The position numbers and the translations under genes are program-made. Positions 23,667 through 33,182 of a DNA stretch of 45,225 nucleotides are shown here, piece by piece. Position 1 is the first letter of the stretch, and each line of letters begins with the position of its first letter. The DNA is from LH-M37 sp965602855 (GTDB lineage: Bacteria; Pseudomonadota; Gammaproteobacteria; SZUA-229), in assembly GCA_965602855.1 (NCBI GenBank), contig CBFCZV010000025.1, positions 1 through 45,225 on the forward strand, read 5' to 3'. The notes under the pieces were generated by a model. That model had not been told where the DNA came from and did no database searches. It saw nothing but the letters and a program-made list of their open reading frames with translations.

Positions 23667-24896
23667 GTGAGTGTTATTGTGTCAGAAGATTGTTGTTCAT
23701 CGCCGTCGTTAATTTCTGTTGACGAGGCAACCACCCGAATTCTTGAATCTGCTTCTCCAGTCGAACAGATAGAAAAAATTGGTATTGAAGATGCGCTGGG
23801 ACGAGTGTTAGCTGAGGATGTGAATTCTACGATTAATGTGCCGGGCTACGACAACAGCGCAATGGATGGTTATGCGGTGCGTAGTGCAGATTGTGTAGAA
23901 ACAGGTAGCCAGCTTTTAGTCGCGCAACGAATTCCTGCGGGGCAGGTGGGCAGTCAGCTAGAAGCGGGTACAGCTGCGAGAATTTTTACCGGTGCGCCTG
24001 TGCCTCCTGAAGCAGATGCGATAGTGATGCAGGAGCATTGCGAACAAAAAGGTGATCAGGTCATTGTTAATAAATCTGTAAAAGTGGGTCAGCATATTCG
24101 TCGTGCGGGTGAAGATATTTTACAGGGTGGCGTGGTACTTAAAGCTGGTCATAAACTGAGGCCACAGGAACTGGGTTTACTGGCTTCGGTGGGTCTGGCT
24201 GAAATTTCTGTAACAAGAAAATTAAAAGTAGCGACGTTTTTTACCGGTGATGAAATTATTGAACCGGGTAATGAGTTGGGTGAAGGCCAGATTTATAACT
24301 CTAATAAATACACCGTAAAAGGCTTATTGCAGGAAACAGGCTGTGAAATTTTAGACTTGGGTATCGTGCCCGATACACTGGAAGCTACCCTCGAAGTTTT
24401 AAAGAAAGCGTCATCGGATGCTGACTTAGTTGTAACCAGCGGTGGTGTTTCGGTGGGCGAAGAAGATTATGTTCGCATTGCACTTGAACAACTGGGTGAA
24501 TTAAAAATGTGGCGCATCGCCATGAAGCCGGGGAAACCCGTTGCTTACGGTAAAGTCGGAGATGCAGTTTTTATGGGTCTGCCCGGTAATCCTGTTTCAA
24601 CATTTGTTACGTTTTTATTATTTGTAAAACCCTTGATTCTAAAACTGCAAGGTGCAGAAAAATATTTTGCTACCAAAATGCCGGTGATTGCAGATTTTGA
24701 CTGGCCGAGTTTAAAAAGACAGGAATATTTGCGTGTTTGTTTGGTTGAATCGGATAAGGGTTTGCTGGCAACTTTGTATCCTCATCAGGGCTCGGGTGTT
24801 TTGAGTTCAGCATGTTGGGCAGATGGTCTGGTTGAGGCGGTGCGGGATCAGGCTATAAAGAAAGGTGATACAGTTAATTATTTATATTTTTCCTGA
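23667..24896 (+). CDS. moeA: Molybdopterin molybdenumtransferase MoeA
   Basis: A 409-residue enzyme inserting molybdate into adenylated molybdopterin. Motifs: NVPGYDNSAMDGYAVR, ARIFTGAPVPPEADAIVMQE, TFFTGDEI, GQIYNSNKYT, VVTSGGVSVGEEDYV, MKPGKPVAYGKV and GLPGNPVSTFVTF. The GTG at 23667 gives an N-terminus MSVIVSEDCCSS; a second GTG at 23679 has GAGTGAG 7 bases upstream and may be the true start, changing only four residues. Its 3' end faces the convergent gene at 24912 with 15 bases between. Confidence 0.95.
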   Translation: MSVIVSEDCCSSPSLISVDEATTRILESASPVEQIEKIGIEDALGRVLAEDVNSTINVPGYDNSAMDGYAVRSADCVETGSQLLVAQRIPAGQVGSQLEAGTAARIFTGAPVPPEADAIVMQEHCEQKGDQVIVNKSVKVGQHIRRAGEDILQGGVVLKAGHKLRPQELGLLASVGLAEISVTRKLKVATFFTGDEIIEPGNELGEGQIYNSNKYTVKGLLQETGCEILDLGIVPDTLEATLEVLKKASSDADLVVTSGGVSVGEEDYVRIALEQLGELKMWRIAMKPGKPVAYGKVGDAVFMGLPGNPVSTFVTFLLFVKPLILKLQGAEKYFATKMPVIADFDWPSLKRQEYLRVCLVESDKGLLATLYPHQGSGVLSSACWADGLVEAVRDQAIKKGDTVNYLYFS

Positions 24897-24911
24897 TAAT
24901 GATTTATTGAA

Positions 24912-26822
24912 TCAGAAATAATATTGATAACTCAGGTTAAATTCAGAGAACCTTATCGAAGAATGCCATTCACGTTTGGCTGTTAGTTTTAATGAGTGAT
25001 TGGTGTTAATAAAAAAGTTATGTTTATACGAGCTTCTAACTCGATAAATATCATCTTTAAATTGTTCGCCGCTTAATTCTATGTGAGCGGTGCTGCCATT
25101 AAAGTGGTGTAATAAACCAGTGTGTACGCCAATACCTGGTTCGACACTGTTGTTCATGTCATTGTTATGTTCAAGGCGGAATATACCGAGACCATAAATC
25201 TGACTATCCTGCCAAAGCTCATAAGATACGCCTGCGCCACCAGTGACGTGTGAAACTAACCTGTCTTTTAACCCAGTGGGTTGTCGTTCCAAACCAGTGT
25301 AGATACGCCACGATAAAGGTTGAAAGAAATCTGTACGTGGTGTAATAGAAAAAATATCAACCACATTAAATCGGTGAAGCTTTGTTCCATGCTCGTTTGA
25401 TCTTATCTGGATTTTCCCCATATTAATCTGTGCACCTTGTAGAAAACCCTTTGTATTGTCTTCCAAGTCGTGGAAAGTGAATTTATAGCTTAATTCGCCA
25501 TAGGCCTGATTTAAGCGTTCTCCTATACCGATAGAGATACGACGGCTCTCATGACTTAACTCAGGTGAGGTTGGTAAGTTGTAAATAGGTGGTTTTGTTT
25601 GTGGGTAAGTATTGATCTGTTTGAGTAGATCATAACTGCGTTTTGCTAAAACAGGGTCACGTACGGCTCTTGTTTGTTGGTAGCGAATATATTTGTATGT
25701 GGCATCGACAATTTTGTGTTGTTTTGATGCGCTAAGATTTTTAAATTCGTCTGCTTCAATAATGTTCGTGTCTTTAGCCAGCTGTTGAACTAGTGTTTTT
25801 TCGGCATCATCCATGTCATTAAGTAAGTGTTGTAAAGTAGTGGCCTGTGATGGACGATAATGGGTGTCTTGAATTAAGTTGGCACGCTCAACGGCTCTGA
25901 CTGTATCTACTGGTATAGCGGTTAAATCAAAGTCATTGGTAAGTTCGATGCCAGGACGGGCAACTTCTAATAATTCCAGTAAACGATAGGAGCAATTTTC
26001 ATCAAAAAAGAAATAATCAAAGTTCATTTCCTTGAGTTCCCACAGATGCTGCAACATGCGATGGGTTTCTTCGGCAGTGATGTTTAAGGGGTATTCCCAA
26101 ATGTCACGATGTTCAATGCGATTGTATTCCTTAATTTTTTCAAAATAAGGTGTGACGATGAAAATCCCAGGGTAGCCCCCAGCTAAACCTTTAAATGCAT
26201 AAAAAATTGAATTGTCATCGGAGTTAGTTTTAGCACCAAAATTAACCGAAAATGACAGCCATTCGGATTCATTATTATTAAAATTCTTATCCATTCTCAA
26301 TAGTGTGTGACCAAACATTGAGGAAGGGCTGTTTAGATGGTAAGCCGGAAATATCATGGTGACATGGTCAGCATCTACCTGTTCACGCCACTCCTTATAT
26401 TCTTTACAGTGAACTGTGGGCAGTTTGTTCTTATCAAAGGATAACTTCTTATCTAACCAGTCAAAGCGAGCAACAAAATGACATAGTTTGTGAGAGTCAT
26501 TGTTTACATCAGTCCTGAAAAAAGAGGCGATAGTTTCTAATAACTCGGCTTTTGAATTGGTTTTTCCATCTTTAGCATTAAAAAAGCGACTGTCATCAAC
26601 CTGGCTAATGTATTCGTTTTCTTCAGCATCTATAACATCGTAATGCAAAAAATTTATCCATTCATTTTCTTTCCAGAGCTCTTGTTTAATTGCTTGTTGT
26701 TGTAGTGAATTAATGTAATTTGCATCTGCATAACTTATGGATGCAAAGCTTAGAGATAAAATGTACAACGATATAACTAATATGAATTTATCGAGAATAC
26801 TTTTGATGTGAATGGATGACAT
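24912..26822 (-). CDS. DUF4105 (Lnb-N) envelope protein with C-terminal beta-barrel-like region
   Basis: A 636-residue exported protein. The signal peptide ends about residue 32 (SISYA-DA). Residues about 150-330 match the DUF4105/Lnb N-terminal periplasmic domain, including AYHLNSPSSMFGHTLLRM, FKGLAGGYPGIF, YNRIEHRDIWEYPL and FFFDENCSYRLLELL with its conserved Cys. The C-terminal 200 residues alternate polar and hydrophobic residues in short strands and end in Phe (NLSYQYYF), typical of an outer-membrane beta-barrel. Function of the family is unknown. The gene stands alone, convergent with moeA. Confidence 0.85.
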   Translation of the reverse strand: MSSIHIKSILDKFILVISLYILSLSFASISYADANYINSLQQQAIKQELWKENEWINFLHYDVIDAEENEYISQVDDSRFFNAKDGKTNSKAELLETIASFFRTDVNNDSHKLCHFVARFDWLDKKLSFDKNKLPTVHCKEYKEWREQVDADHVTMIFPAYHLNSPSSMFGHTLLRMDKNFNNNESEWLSFSVNFGAKTNSDDNSIFYAFKGLAGGYPGIFIVTPYFEKIKEYNRIEHRDIWEYPLNITAEETHRMLQHLWELKEMNFDYFFFDENCSYRLLELLEVARPGIELTNDFDLTAIPVDTVRAVERANLIQDTHYRPSQATTLQHLLNDMDDAEKTLVQQLAKDTNIIEADEFKNLSASKQHKIVDATYKYIRYQQTRAVRDPVLAKRSYDLLKQINTYPQTKPPIYNLPTSPELSHESRRISIGIGERLNQAYGELSYKFTFHDLEDNTKGFLQGAQINMGKIQIRSNEHGTKLHRFNVVDIFSITPRTDFFQPLSWRIYTGLERQPTGLKDRLVSHVTGGAGVSYELWQDSQIYGLGIFRLEHNNDMNNSVEPGIGVHTGLLHHFNGSTAHIELSGEQFKDDIYRVRSSYKHNFFINTNHSLKLTAKREWHSSIRFSEFNLSYQYYF

Positions 26823-26861
26823 TAAAAACTTGATAATGATTGTTTTGCGTATGGGTGGCTT

Positions 26862-26895
26862 AAAAAAAACCCCGAATCCGAAGAAACGGGGCTTT
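26862..26895 (-). terminator. Terminator after DUF3015 gene
   Basis: Stem CCCCG (26870-26874) with CGGGG (26887-26891), flanked by A and T runs giving AAAACCCCG...CGGGGCTTTT. The long A run at 26862-26869 is a T tract on the minus strand, 25 bases past the stop of the gene at 26921. It may act in both directions. Confidence 0.8.
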
Positions 26896-26920
26896 TAATA
26901 AAGACTGAAAAAGCTAGGGT

Positions 26921-27394
26921 TTAAACAGCGTATTTTGCTAACTGAGCATCAGCTTTCATGATTTCATTCATAGAAGTCATGACTTCTTCAGCTGTAACAT
27001 CTTCACTTGGGAAAAGTGTCTGGAAGTTAGCATGCATAGCAGAAGCGAATGATGCGCGATCCTGTTGTTCTACGCCGTACATAACAGCTACTGCATTTAG
27101 TGCCTCGCCTTCACCACGAGCTACATCTTCAGAGAATTCACCCATGATAGAGCCTAGTAAAGATTTTCCGCCGTAAGTTAATGTGCCATTCATAGAACAA
27201 CCGTTAGTGCCTGAGGTCATACCAAAGGTTTTGTTACCAGATGTACCATTTGTGGTTGTTGCAAGAAATTGAATAGGGCCTGAGTCGCCTTCAAATAACA
27301 TATTACCCCAACCGCAGCCTGGGCCGCCTGGGGCTTCTGCCATTGCTGATGATGACAGGCCTAACAGTGCAATACTAATAATCGTCTTTTTCAT
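26921..27394 (-). CDS. DUF3015 family secreted protein
   Basis: A 157-residue exported protein. Signal peptide MKKTIISIALLGLSSSAMA, then the family start APGGPGCGWGNMLFEG and the Ser/Gly/Thr-rich TTTNGTSGNKTFGMTSGTNGCSMNG. A helical C-terminal half follows with EGEALNAVAVMYGV and FQTLFPSE. DUF3015 proteins are small periplasmic proteins of unknown role, common in gammaproteobacteria. It has its own terminator and a 238-base upstream spacer, so it is monocistronic. Confidence 0.9.
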   Translation of the reverse strand: MKKTIISIALLGLSSSAMAEAPGGPGCGWGNMLFEGDSGPIQFLATTTNGTSGNKTFGMTSGTNGCSMNGTLTYGGKSLLGSIMGEFSEDVARGEGEALNAVAVMYGVEQQDRASFASAMHANFQTLFPSEDVTAEEVMTSMNEIMKADAQLAKYAV

Positions 27395-27632
27395 TATTGA
27401 TCTCCATAGGAAGAATATTCTTCTTTTTAAAAAGAGTCTAGATCATAAGGCAATTATTGGTATGGGTGCAAGCCTATTTTCAAACTTATTTCTTGATATT
27501 GTGGAAATGTTTTTTATTGATAATACCTGAGCATATAAAGGGATAATATAAGATCTGATTGATGTTTTTTATTAGTTTTCTGTAGTAAGTTAAGAGGTGA
27601 GTAGTCTGATTTAATGGGTAAAAGATTAAAAC

Positions 27633-28484
27633 ATGTTCTTTTTTAAAATCAATAGCATAGCTTTAAATTGCCTACGGGTGTTTCTGATCCTGATTCTGTC
27701 AGGAGTGCAGTTATCCTGTACCAATTTCCTGTTTCAACCTCAACGCGTCCAGTTTGCAACTCCGGACAGGTTAGGTGTGATGTATGAGGATGTGGAACTT
27801 GAAACCCATGACCAGGTCAAGCTGCACGGCTGGAAATTACTGGCCAGTGCCGAGTTGCGTGGTACGGTTTTGTTCTTTCACGGTAATGGTGAGAATATCT
27901 CCACGCATTTTGCCAATGTACACTGGTTAACAGATCATGGTTACGATGTTTATCTTTTTGATTATCGGGGCTACGGGAAATCTGAGGGTGAAGCCGAGCT
28001 TGATGCGGTGATCAGTGATATGGAAATGATGATTGCATACGGAGTGAAACAGTTGCCTGAAGATAAAAAACTGATTGTTCTAGGGCACAGTCTGGGAGGA
28101 AGTCTGGCTATTCATGCAGTGGCGCATAGTGAGTTTAAATACAGAATAGAAGCGCTGATTACTGTTGAAGCATTTTCTGATTACCATGAAGTCACGCAGG
28201 ATGTGTTGTCTACCAGCTGGTTAACCTGGCTGCTTCAGTGGCCATTATCTTTCACCGTGGATAATACTTATAGTCCACTGAATTCAGTAGCGCAGATTGC
28301 GCCCATCCCTCTGGTGCTGATGCACAGCAAGCAGGATGAGATTATCCCTTTTGAGCATGCTGATTATTTATACGAAGCGGCAGTGGAACCAAAGAAACTT
28401 CAGGTCGTCACTGGTTGGCATAATATGATTTTCAGCAACCAGAAAAACAGGGAATTGCTACTGAATTATTTGTTTGATCTATAG
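27633..28484 (+). CDS. Alpha/beta hydrolase, probably membrane-tethered
   Basis: A 283-residue serine hydrolase of the BEM46/YqkD-like type. The N-terminal hydrophobic segment ends in Cys29 (VQLSC), a possible lipobox though Gln at -3 is not canonical. Catalytic elements: FFHGNGENIS (oxyanion loop), GHSLGG nucleophile elbow, Asp in HSKQDEIIP and His in TGWHNMIF. The substrate is unknown. It ends 5 bases from the convergent phosphoesterase gene. Confidence 0.88.
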   Translation: MFFFKINSIALNCLRVFLILILSGVQLSCTNFLFQPQRVQFATPDRLGVMYEDVELETHDQVKLHGWKLLASAELRGTVLFFHGNGENISTHFANVHWLTDHGYDVYLFDYRGYGKSEGEAELDAVISDMEMMIAYGVKQLPEDKKLIVLGHSLGGSLAIHAVAHSEFKYRIEALITVEAFSDYHEVTQDVLSTSWLTWLLQWPLSFTVDNTYSPLNSVAQIAPIPLVLMHSKQDEIIPFEHADYLYEAAVEPKKLQVVTGWHNMIFSNQKNRELLLNYLFDL

Positions 28485-28489
28485 TGATT

Positions 28490-29014
28490 TCAAGCCGCTT
28501 TAGATTCTGCAAATACCACAGTCTCAATTTGCCAGTTAGCCTCGGAAGCATGCAGTACCAGACAGGAAGGCCCTCCATGATTTCTGGCTTTGCCGGCAGC
28601 ACCAGGATTGACCACCCAGGGCTCTGCTGTCTGGTCGATAATGCGTTTGTGGGTGTGGCCATAAATGATCAATTTTGCTTCAGCATGATCCCAGCGGAAT
28701 TGATCATGGTCAGGGTGGTTACCCAGTCTGTGACCATGTTCGATAATAATTGTGCCACCGGGTAATTGCAGCTGGGTAGATTTGGGCAGGGCAGAGACGA
28801 CATCGGCTTCATCTTCATGCCAGAGAGATGGGTAGTCATTATTACCGGCCACAGCAACCACGTCGATGCGAGGCTTTAGCTGTTCAAGTATATGTGCACC
28901 ACAAATATCACCGGCGTGAATAGCAAAGTCGCAATCGCTGATAATATCAACAATGCGCTCATCAACATGACCGTGGGTATCGGAAAGGATACCCACTTTT
29001 ACTGAAAAACTCAT
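28490..29014 (-). CDS. YfcE/MJ0936-type metallophosphoesterase
   Basis: A 174-residue calcineurin-like phosphodiesterase. Metal motifs in order: GILSDTHGHVD (D-x-H), IHAGDICG (GD), VAGNNDYP (GNxD), IIEHGHRLG and IYGHTHKRI (GHxH). The C-terminal WVVNPGAAG is typical of the family. Substrate not deducible from sequence. It follows the YkgJ-like gene after 5 bases, so the two form an operon. Confidence 0.93.
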   Translation of the reverse strand: MSFSVKVGILSDTHGHVDERIVDIISDCDFAIHAGDICGAHILEQLKPRIDVVAVAGNNDYPSLWHEDEADVVSALPKSTQLQLPGGTIIIEHGHRLGNHPDHDQFRWDHAEAKLIIYGHTHKRIIDQTAEPWVVNPGAAGKARNHGGPSCLVLHASEANWQIETVVFAESKAA

Positions 29015-29019
29015 AGCAA

Positions 29020-29937
29020 TTAATCTTCAGCGTTCTCGGTACCAGAATCGATCGCAGCGGCGCGCGCGGCTTCCTGTTTTTTCATGTGCTCATCAACTTC
29101 GACTTTTTGACGATATTCAAGAATCTCACGGCGTTCTTCGGCACGTTTATCCCATGCGCCTTCGCGCTCTTTAATCACCATTTCACCAAAGAATACCTGC
29201 TTCATCAAAGTGAAACCAAATTTCATCAGTTCAACGTCATCTTTTTCTAGTACGTCATATTCTTCGTTGGTGATATCGTACATCTTAAGGAAGGCTTCAC
29301 TCATAACAAAACGACGGAAGCGATCAACATCATAGCTGGCCATGAAGAACAATTGCAGACTCATCTCTGAAGGTGCACCGATGGTAGGTCCAGTAGATTT
29401 CTTCTTCAGGATGATACGGTAGTAGTCGCGATTAAATTCATCAAATTCTTCAACTTGCTGTTCTTTACGGTAATCACCAATAGTGATGATGTTGTCTTCT
29501 TCGTGTCCCTTACAATGGTCTTCCTTGATCAGCAAAAAGTGTTGCTCATCATCGGCTTCTCCCAGGGCGCGCATGGAAAGCAGGCCAGAGGGATAGTAAC
29601 GGCAGGCAGTAGGGCGATCCTCATAAACAGAACAACCTTCATCGGTCATGAACTGACAGGCACCTGAATCATCGGTGCGGAGTTTGATACCGGGAATGCC
29701 GTGGGCATCAATTTCAAAAGGCACGGAGTATTTAGCAAGAAACTCGGTGGAGTCCATATTCATTCGTTTTTTTAGACGGATGATGTCATAGGGTGCCAGC
29801 GTTACATCGGCACGAGCACAACACTGGTTCCAGCAGGAAATTCCCTTGTGGCAGCGGAATTTTATTTCGTCTTCAAGTTCTAGACGAGTCGGCTGTACTG
29901 GACTGTTGTGGGGGAGTTCTATTTTTTCGTCGCTCAT
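29020..29937 (-). CDS. YkgJ-family cysteine-cluster protein
   Basis: A 305-residue cytoplasmic protein. The N-terminal Cys pattern CHKGISCWNQCCARADV and GACQFMTDEGCSVYEDRPTACRYYP fit the YkgJ/UPF0153 zinc- or iron-sulfur-chelating family. The C-terminal half is charged and helical, ending in an Ala/Glu-rich tail. Metal type and function are not established. An operon with the downstream phosphoesterase is likely (5-base gap). Confidence 0.88.
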   Translation of the reverse strand: MSDEKIELPHNSPVQPTRLELEDEIKFRCHKGISCWNQCCARADVTLAPYDIIRLKKRMNMDSTEFLAKYSVPFEIDAHGIPGIKLRTDDSGACQFMTDEGCSVYEDRPTACRYYPSGLLSMRALGEADDEQHFLLIKEDHCKGHEEDNIITIGDYRKEQQVEEFDEFNRDYYRIILKKKSTGPTIGAPSEMSLQLFFMASYDVDRFRRFVMSEAFLKMYDITNEEYDVLEKDDVELMKFGFTLMKQVFFGEMVIKEREGAWDKRAEERREILEYRQKVEVDEHMKKQEAARAAAIDSGTENAED

Positions 29938-30090
29938 GGCATTACCTGATATTAATAAAATTATGTGGTTTTCGGTATTCCTGAATATGTGAACTCAGGA
30001 ATGAAGTAAATAAGGTTTTAAGACTCGTTTTTCAAGGGCTAATGAATCATAAAACCTTATTTATTAAGAATATTGTATCTATCCTTTAAT

Positions 30091-30121
30091 AAAAAAATCC
30101 GGACACCTTACGGTGCCCGGA
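30091..30121 (-). terminator. Terminator after aprA
   Basis: TCCGG-a-CACC (30098-30107) pairs with GGTG-c-CCGGA (30112-30121), a ten-position stem with one mismatch. The seven A at 30091-30097 are a T tract on the minus strand. It lies 24 bases past the aprA stop. Confidence 0.85.
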
Positions 30122-30145
30122 CTCTTCAACTCTTATTGTTCAGAC

Positions 30146-32131
30146 TTATTTGAACAATTTAGACTTGTCTACCAAGTCAACGTGCGCACGCTTGAAGCAT
30201 GTGAACTTTTGAGTCTTTTTGTCGTAAATTGAATTCACGAAACAATGCCAGTTTTCTTCGTCGACAAAGTTCTTGTCTGTACGATAGTAGAAACCTGGGT
30301 AACGTGATTCCTGACGGAACTCAATGTGTTTCAGATGAGCTTCAGCAGTGATGATGCGGTGATAGTTTTCCCATGCACGAAGTAATTCGTGAAGGTCTTT
30401 AGCACGCATTTTCTCTGCATCTTCTTTAAGCATGTCGATCTTTTGACCGGCAACTTCCATCATTTCGGCGTTAGTGTTGTAGTAAGTTGCAACACCAGCT
30501 ACGTACTCATCCATAATTTTTTGCAGACGGAACTGCAACATTTTTGGAGTGATGTAGTTAGGATTAACGTCGATCGCTGTTGAGTAGTCTTTATGCTCAA
30601 GGAAAGTCTTAGCAGGTTTAATAACCGCAGCAACTAGATCTTCAACAGAAGTATCTAACTCAGGTTTGTAGTCAGCATTGTCTAAAACGTATTTCAGCAT
30701 TGACTTAGCACACATACGACCTTCAGCATGAGAACCTGAAGAGAATTTGTGACCAGAAGCACCAACACCATCACCAGCTGTGAACAGGCCGTTTACTGTG
30801 GTCATACCACGGTAGCCCCAGTTCCAACCTTGTGGAAGGTGATCAGGTACGCCAGCTTCAGTTTCAGTAGTAGGCGCGCCTACATCTGTAGGACCTGAAG
30901 TCCAGATACCACAACAACCAGAATGTGAACCTAGTAGGTATGGTTCAGTAGGCATCAACTCAGAGTTTTTCTTCTCTGGCTCGATGTTCTCACCAACCCA
31001 AATACCACACTGGCCAACACACATGTCAAGGAAATCTTCCCATGCTTCAGCTTCAAGATGCTTAACTTCACGAGGAGACAGAGTCTCACGCAGGTTAGCA
31101 AGAGCAGTTACAGTATCCATCCAGATAGGACCGTTACCGTCTTTCATCTCTTTCAACATCAAGTGATTACGTAGACATGATGCAGGAACTGCAGCAGCGC
31201 CGTATGGAGGATAGTCGTCCAACATTGCTTTGTTCTTTTCCATGTAAGCTTCGCCGTAGGCGTTAGTAGCTTTAGATTTGAACAGCAGGAACCATGCGCC
31301 AACAGGACCGTAACCGTCTTTGAAACGAGTAGGTACAAAGCGATTTTCCATCAGAGTCAACTCAGCGCCGGCTTCAGCAGCCATTGAGTAAGTTGAACCC
31401 GCGTTCCAAACTGGGTACCAAGCACGACCAGTACCTTCACCAACAGAACGTGGACGGAAGATGTTTACACAACCACCAGCAGCAAGAAGAATTGCTTTGG
31501 CTTTGTATACGTGAACAGTGTTATCACGAGTTGAGAAACCAACTGCACCAGCAATTTTGCTTGGGTCATTTTTGTCGTTGATTAATTTAACGATGAATAC
31601 ACGCTCAGAAATGTTCTCGATGCCCAAAGCTTTCTTAGCAGCTTCAGCAACAATCCATTTGTAAGACTCACCATTGATCATGATCTGCCATTTACCAGAA
31701 CGTACAGGTTTGCCACCATCTTTCAATGATGTCATGCCTTTAGAACCGTCAAAACGCTCACCGTTCTCGTCAAGTTTCCAAATAGGTAGGCCCCATTCTT
31801 CAAACAAATGTACAGATTCGTCAACATGACGACCTAAGTCGTATGCCAAGTCATCACGAGTGATACCCATAAGGTCATTAGAAACCATACGAGCGTAGTC
31901 AGCAGGATCTTGCTCTGGACCAATGTAAGTGTTAATTGCAGATAGACCCTGGGCAACAGCACCAGAACGATCCATAGCAGCTTTATCAACTAGTCTAACT
32001 TTAATGTCAGCACCAGAAGCTTCGATCCAGCGTGGCAGCTCAAATGCTGTACCACAACAGGCCATACCGCCACCGATAAGAAGAATGTCTACTTCTTCTT
32101 CGACGACATCAGGATTTCCAAATTCAGCCAT
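30146..32131 (-). CDS. aprA: Adenylylsulfate reductase alpha subunit AprA
   Basis: A 661-residue cytoplasmic flavoprotein; with AprB it interconverts APS and sulfite plus AMP. In sulfur oxidisers it runs toward APS. Seen: the FAD-binding start EEVDILLIGGGMACCGTAFEL, DRSGAVAQGLSAINTY, AAGGCVNIFRPRSVGEGTGRAWYP, SCLRNHLMLKEM with the active-site His, and GLFTAGDGVGASGHKFSSGSHAEGR. Length is typical. It follows aprB by 17 bases. No aprM or qmo genes adjoin, so the electron acceptor complex is encoded elsewhere or is unusual. Confidence 0.97.
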   Translation of the reverse strand: MAEFGNPDVVEEEVDILLIGGGMACCGTAFELPRWIEASGADIKVRLVDKAAMDRSGAVAQGLSAINTYIGPEQDPADYARMVSNDLMGITRDDLAYDLGRHVDESVHLFEEWGLPIWKLDENGERFDGSKGMTSLKDGGKPVRSGKWQIMINGESYKWIVAEAAKKALGIENISERVFIVKLINDKNDPSKIAGAVGFSTRDNTVHVYKAKAILLAAGGCVNIFRPRSVGEGTGRAWYPVWNAGSTYSMAAEAGAELTLMENRFVPTRFKDGYGPVGAWFLLFKSKATNAYGEAYMEKNKAMLDDYPPYGAAAVPASCLRNHLMLKEMKDGNGPIWMDTVTALANLRETLSPREVKHLEAEAWEDFLDMCVGQCGIWVGENIEPEKKNSELMPTEPYLLGSHSGCCGIWTSGPTDVGAPTTETEAGVPDHLPQGWNWGYRGMTTVNGLFTAGDGVGASGHKFSSGSHAEGRMCAKSMLKYVLDNADYKPELDTSVEDLVAAVIKPAKTFLEHKDYSTAIDVNPNYITPKMLQFRLQKIMDEYVAGVATYYNTNAEMMEVAGQKIDMLKEDAEKMRAKDLHELLRAWENYHRIITAEAHLKHIEFRQESRYPGFYYRTDKNFVDEENWHCFVNSIYDKKTQKFTCFKRAHVDLVDKSKLFK

Positions 32132-32148
32132 TTTTATAAACCTCTAAA

Positions 32149-32622
32149 TTATTTATTAATTAGTTCGCTAGGATCGCCAGCGCGGTAACCGTTCTGCTCA
32201 TTGTGATTGAAGAAACCGTTATCTTCGATCTTAGCCATGTCAGCGTCAGCTTTACCTGCGTAAGGATCAATAGAACCTTCAGCAGTTGTGCGGATTGGGA
32301 ATTTGAAACGTTTCATAGTTCCGTTACGGAACTTGATGGTCCACATGATTGAATCAGTACCGCGAAGAGGCTGTACTGAACCGCCCAAAGGAACAACGTC
32401 AGCATAGTGACGACATTCGATAGCGTTTTGTGGGCAGATTTTAACGCAGGAATAGCATTCCCAGCACTGCTCAGGTTCTTGGTTATAAGACTTCATGGCG
32501 TGACCAGTGTCAGAACCATCTTTGTCCAGTTTCATCAGATCATGAGGGCAGATGTACATGCAAGCCGTACGGTCTTGACCTTTACACCCATCACACTTTT
32601 CTGTACGTACAAAAGTAGGCAT
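32149..32622 (-). CDS. aprB: Adenylylsulfate reductase beta subunit AprB
   Basis: A 157-residue ferredoxin-like subunit with two [4Fe-4S] clusters. Cysteine motifs: CDGCKGQDRTACMYICP and CWECYSCVKICPQNAIEC. The C-terminal tail (SIMWTIKFRNGTMKRFKFPIRT) wraps AprA in known structures. It transfers electrons between the AprA FAD and the membrane acceptor. First gene of the aprBA operon, with RBS CTAGGAGTT (minus strand) before its ATG. Confidence 0.96.
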   Translation of the reverse strand: MPTFVRTEKCDGCKGQDRTACMYICPHDLMKLDKDGSDTGHAMKSYNQEPEQCWECYSCVKICPQNAIECRHYADVVPLGGSVQPLRGTDSIMWTIKFRNGTMKRFKFPIRTTAEGSIDPYAGKADADMAKIEDNGFFNHNEQNGYRAGDPSELINK

Positions 32623-32819
32623 TATTATTAACTCCTAGAGTTTAGTTTTTGCAATTGCAGTTGCGGTAGATTTCAAAACAAAGCCCCGACAGAGCGGGTC
32701 ATTACATCAATTTCTACCTTTTTCTTCATCTTTAGACTTGCATAGCAAGCCCGTTAGAATGTGAAAACATTTTCAGACGTCTAAAAAATACAACCTCTGA
32801 ACCTCAACCCCGTAAAACA

Positions 32820-32963
32820 ATGCTGCAAACCATCGCTCACGCAGAAGAGAAAATTCTTATTGGTACCGGTGAATCATCCCCAGGCACCAAATGGGGCACA
32901 CATTCTATGCCCAAAGCCAGTCAAAAAGCAAAGAAAACAGGCCATTTCGGACGTGCACAATAG
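32820..32963 (+). CDS. Possible small basic protein (doubtful)
   Basis: A 47-codon frame starting MLQTIAHAEEKILIG and ending in a Lys/Gly/His-rich tail (SQKAKKTGHFGRAQ). The frame stays open for about 25 codons before the ATG with no other start codon of the usual kinds. No clear RBS. It could be a real short gene, a remnant of a longer one, or chance; nothing in it is recognisable. Confidence 0.25.
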   Translation: MLQTIAHAEEKILIGTGESSPGTKWGTHSMPKASQKAKKTGHFGRAQ

Positions 32964-33086
32964 CGCTTTGTGGTGCAAACACCTAATCAACTTATTACTG
33001 CAATGATAAGTTTTACTTATGAGGTGATAGTTTTATATTTAGCTATATAAATCAACAAGATATAAAACCCTTTGAGTCGCTTTAAT

Positions 33087-33101
33087 TGAGAATCGTTATC
33101 A
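33087..33101 (+). promoter_or_regulatory. Possible Fur box
   Basis: TGAGAATCGTTATCA matches the 7-1-7 Fur pattern TGATAAT-N-ATTATCA at all but two positions. It lies 82 bases upstream of the gene at 33183. Single-site match, so tentative. Confidence 0.4.
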
Positions 33102-33182
33102 TATAGTGATTAAGTTATGTATTGACTGGATAACGGGTAGAATAGCGTCCAAATTAACCCGTAGTGAAGCGAATATATCCAC

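Larger units (their letters stand above)
32623..33182. other. Spacer upstream of aprB and of the DUF971-MoaD gene
   Basis: A 560-base region between divergent genes. It must hold the aprBA promoter, but I could not single out a convincing one. On the plus strand a 47-codon frame (32820-32963) is open but unsupported by an RBS. A Fur-like dyad lies at 33087-33101. The stretch 32980-33080 is very AT-rich. No RNA gene was recognised. Confidence 0.5.
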
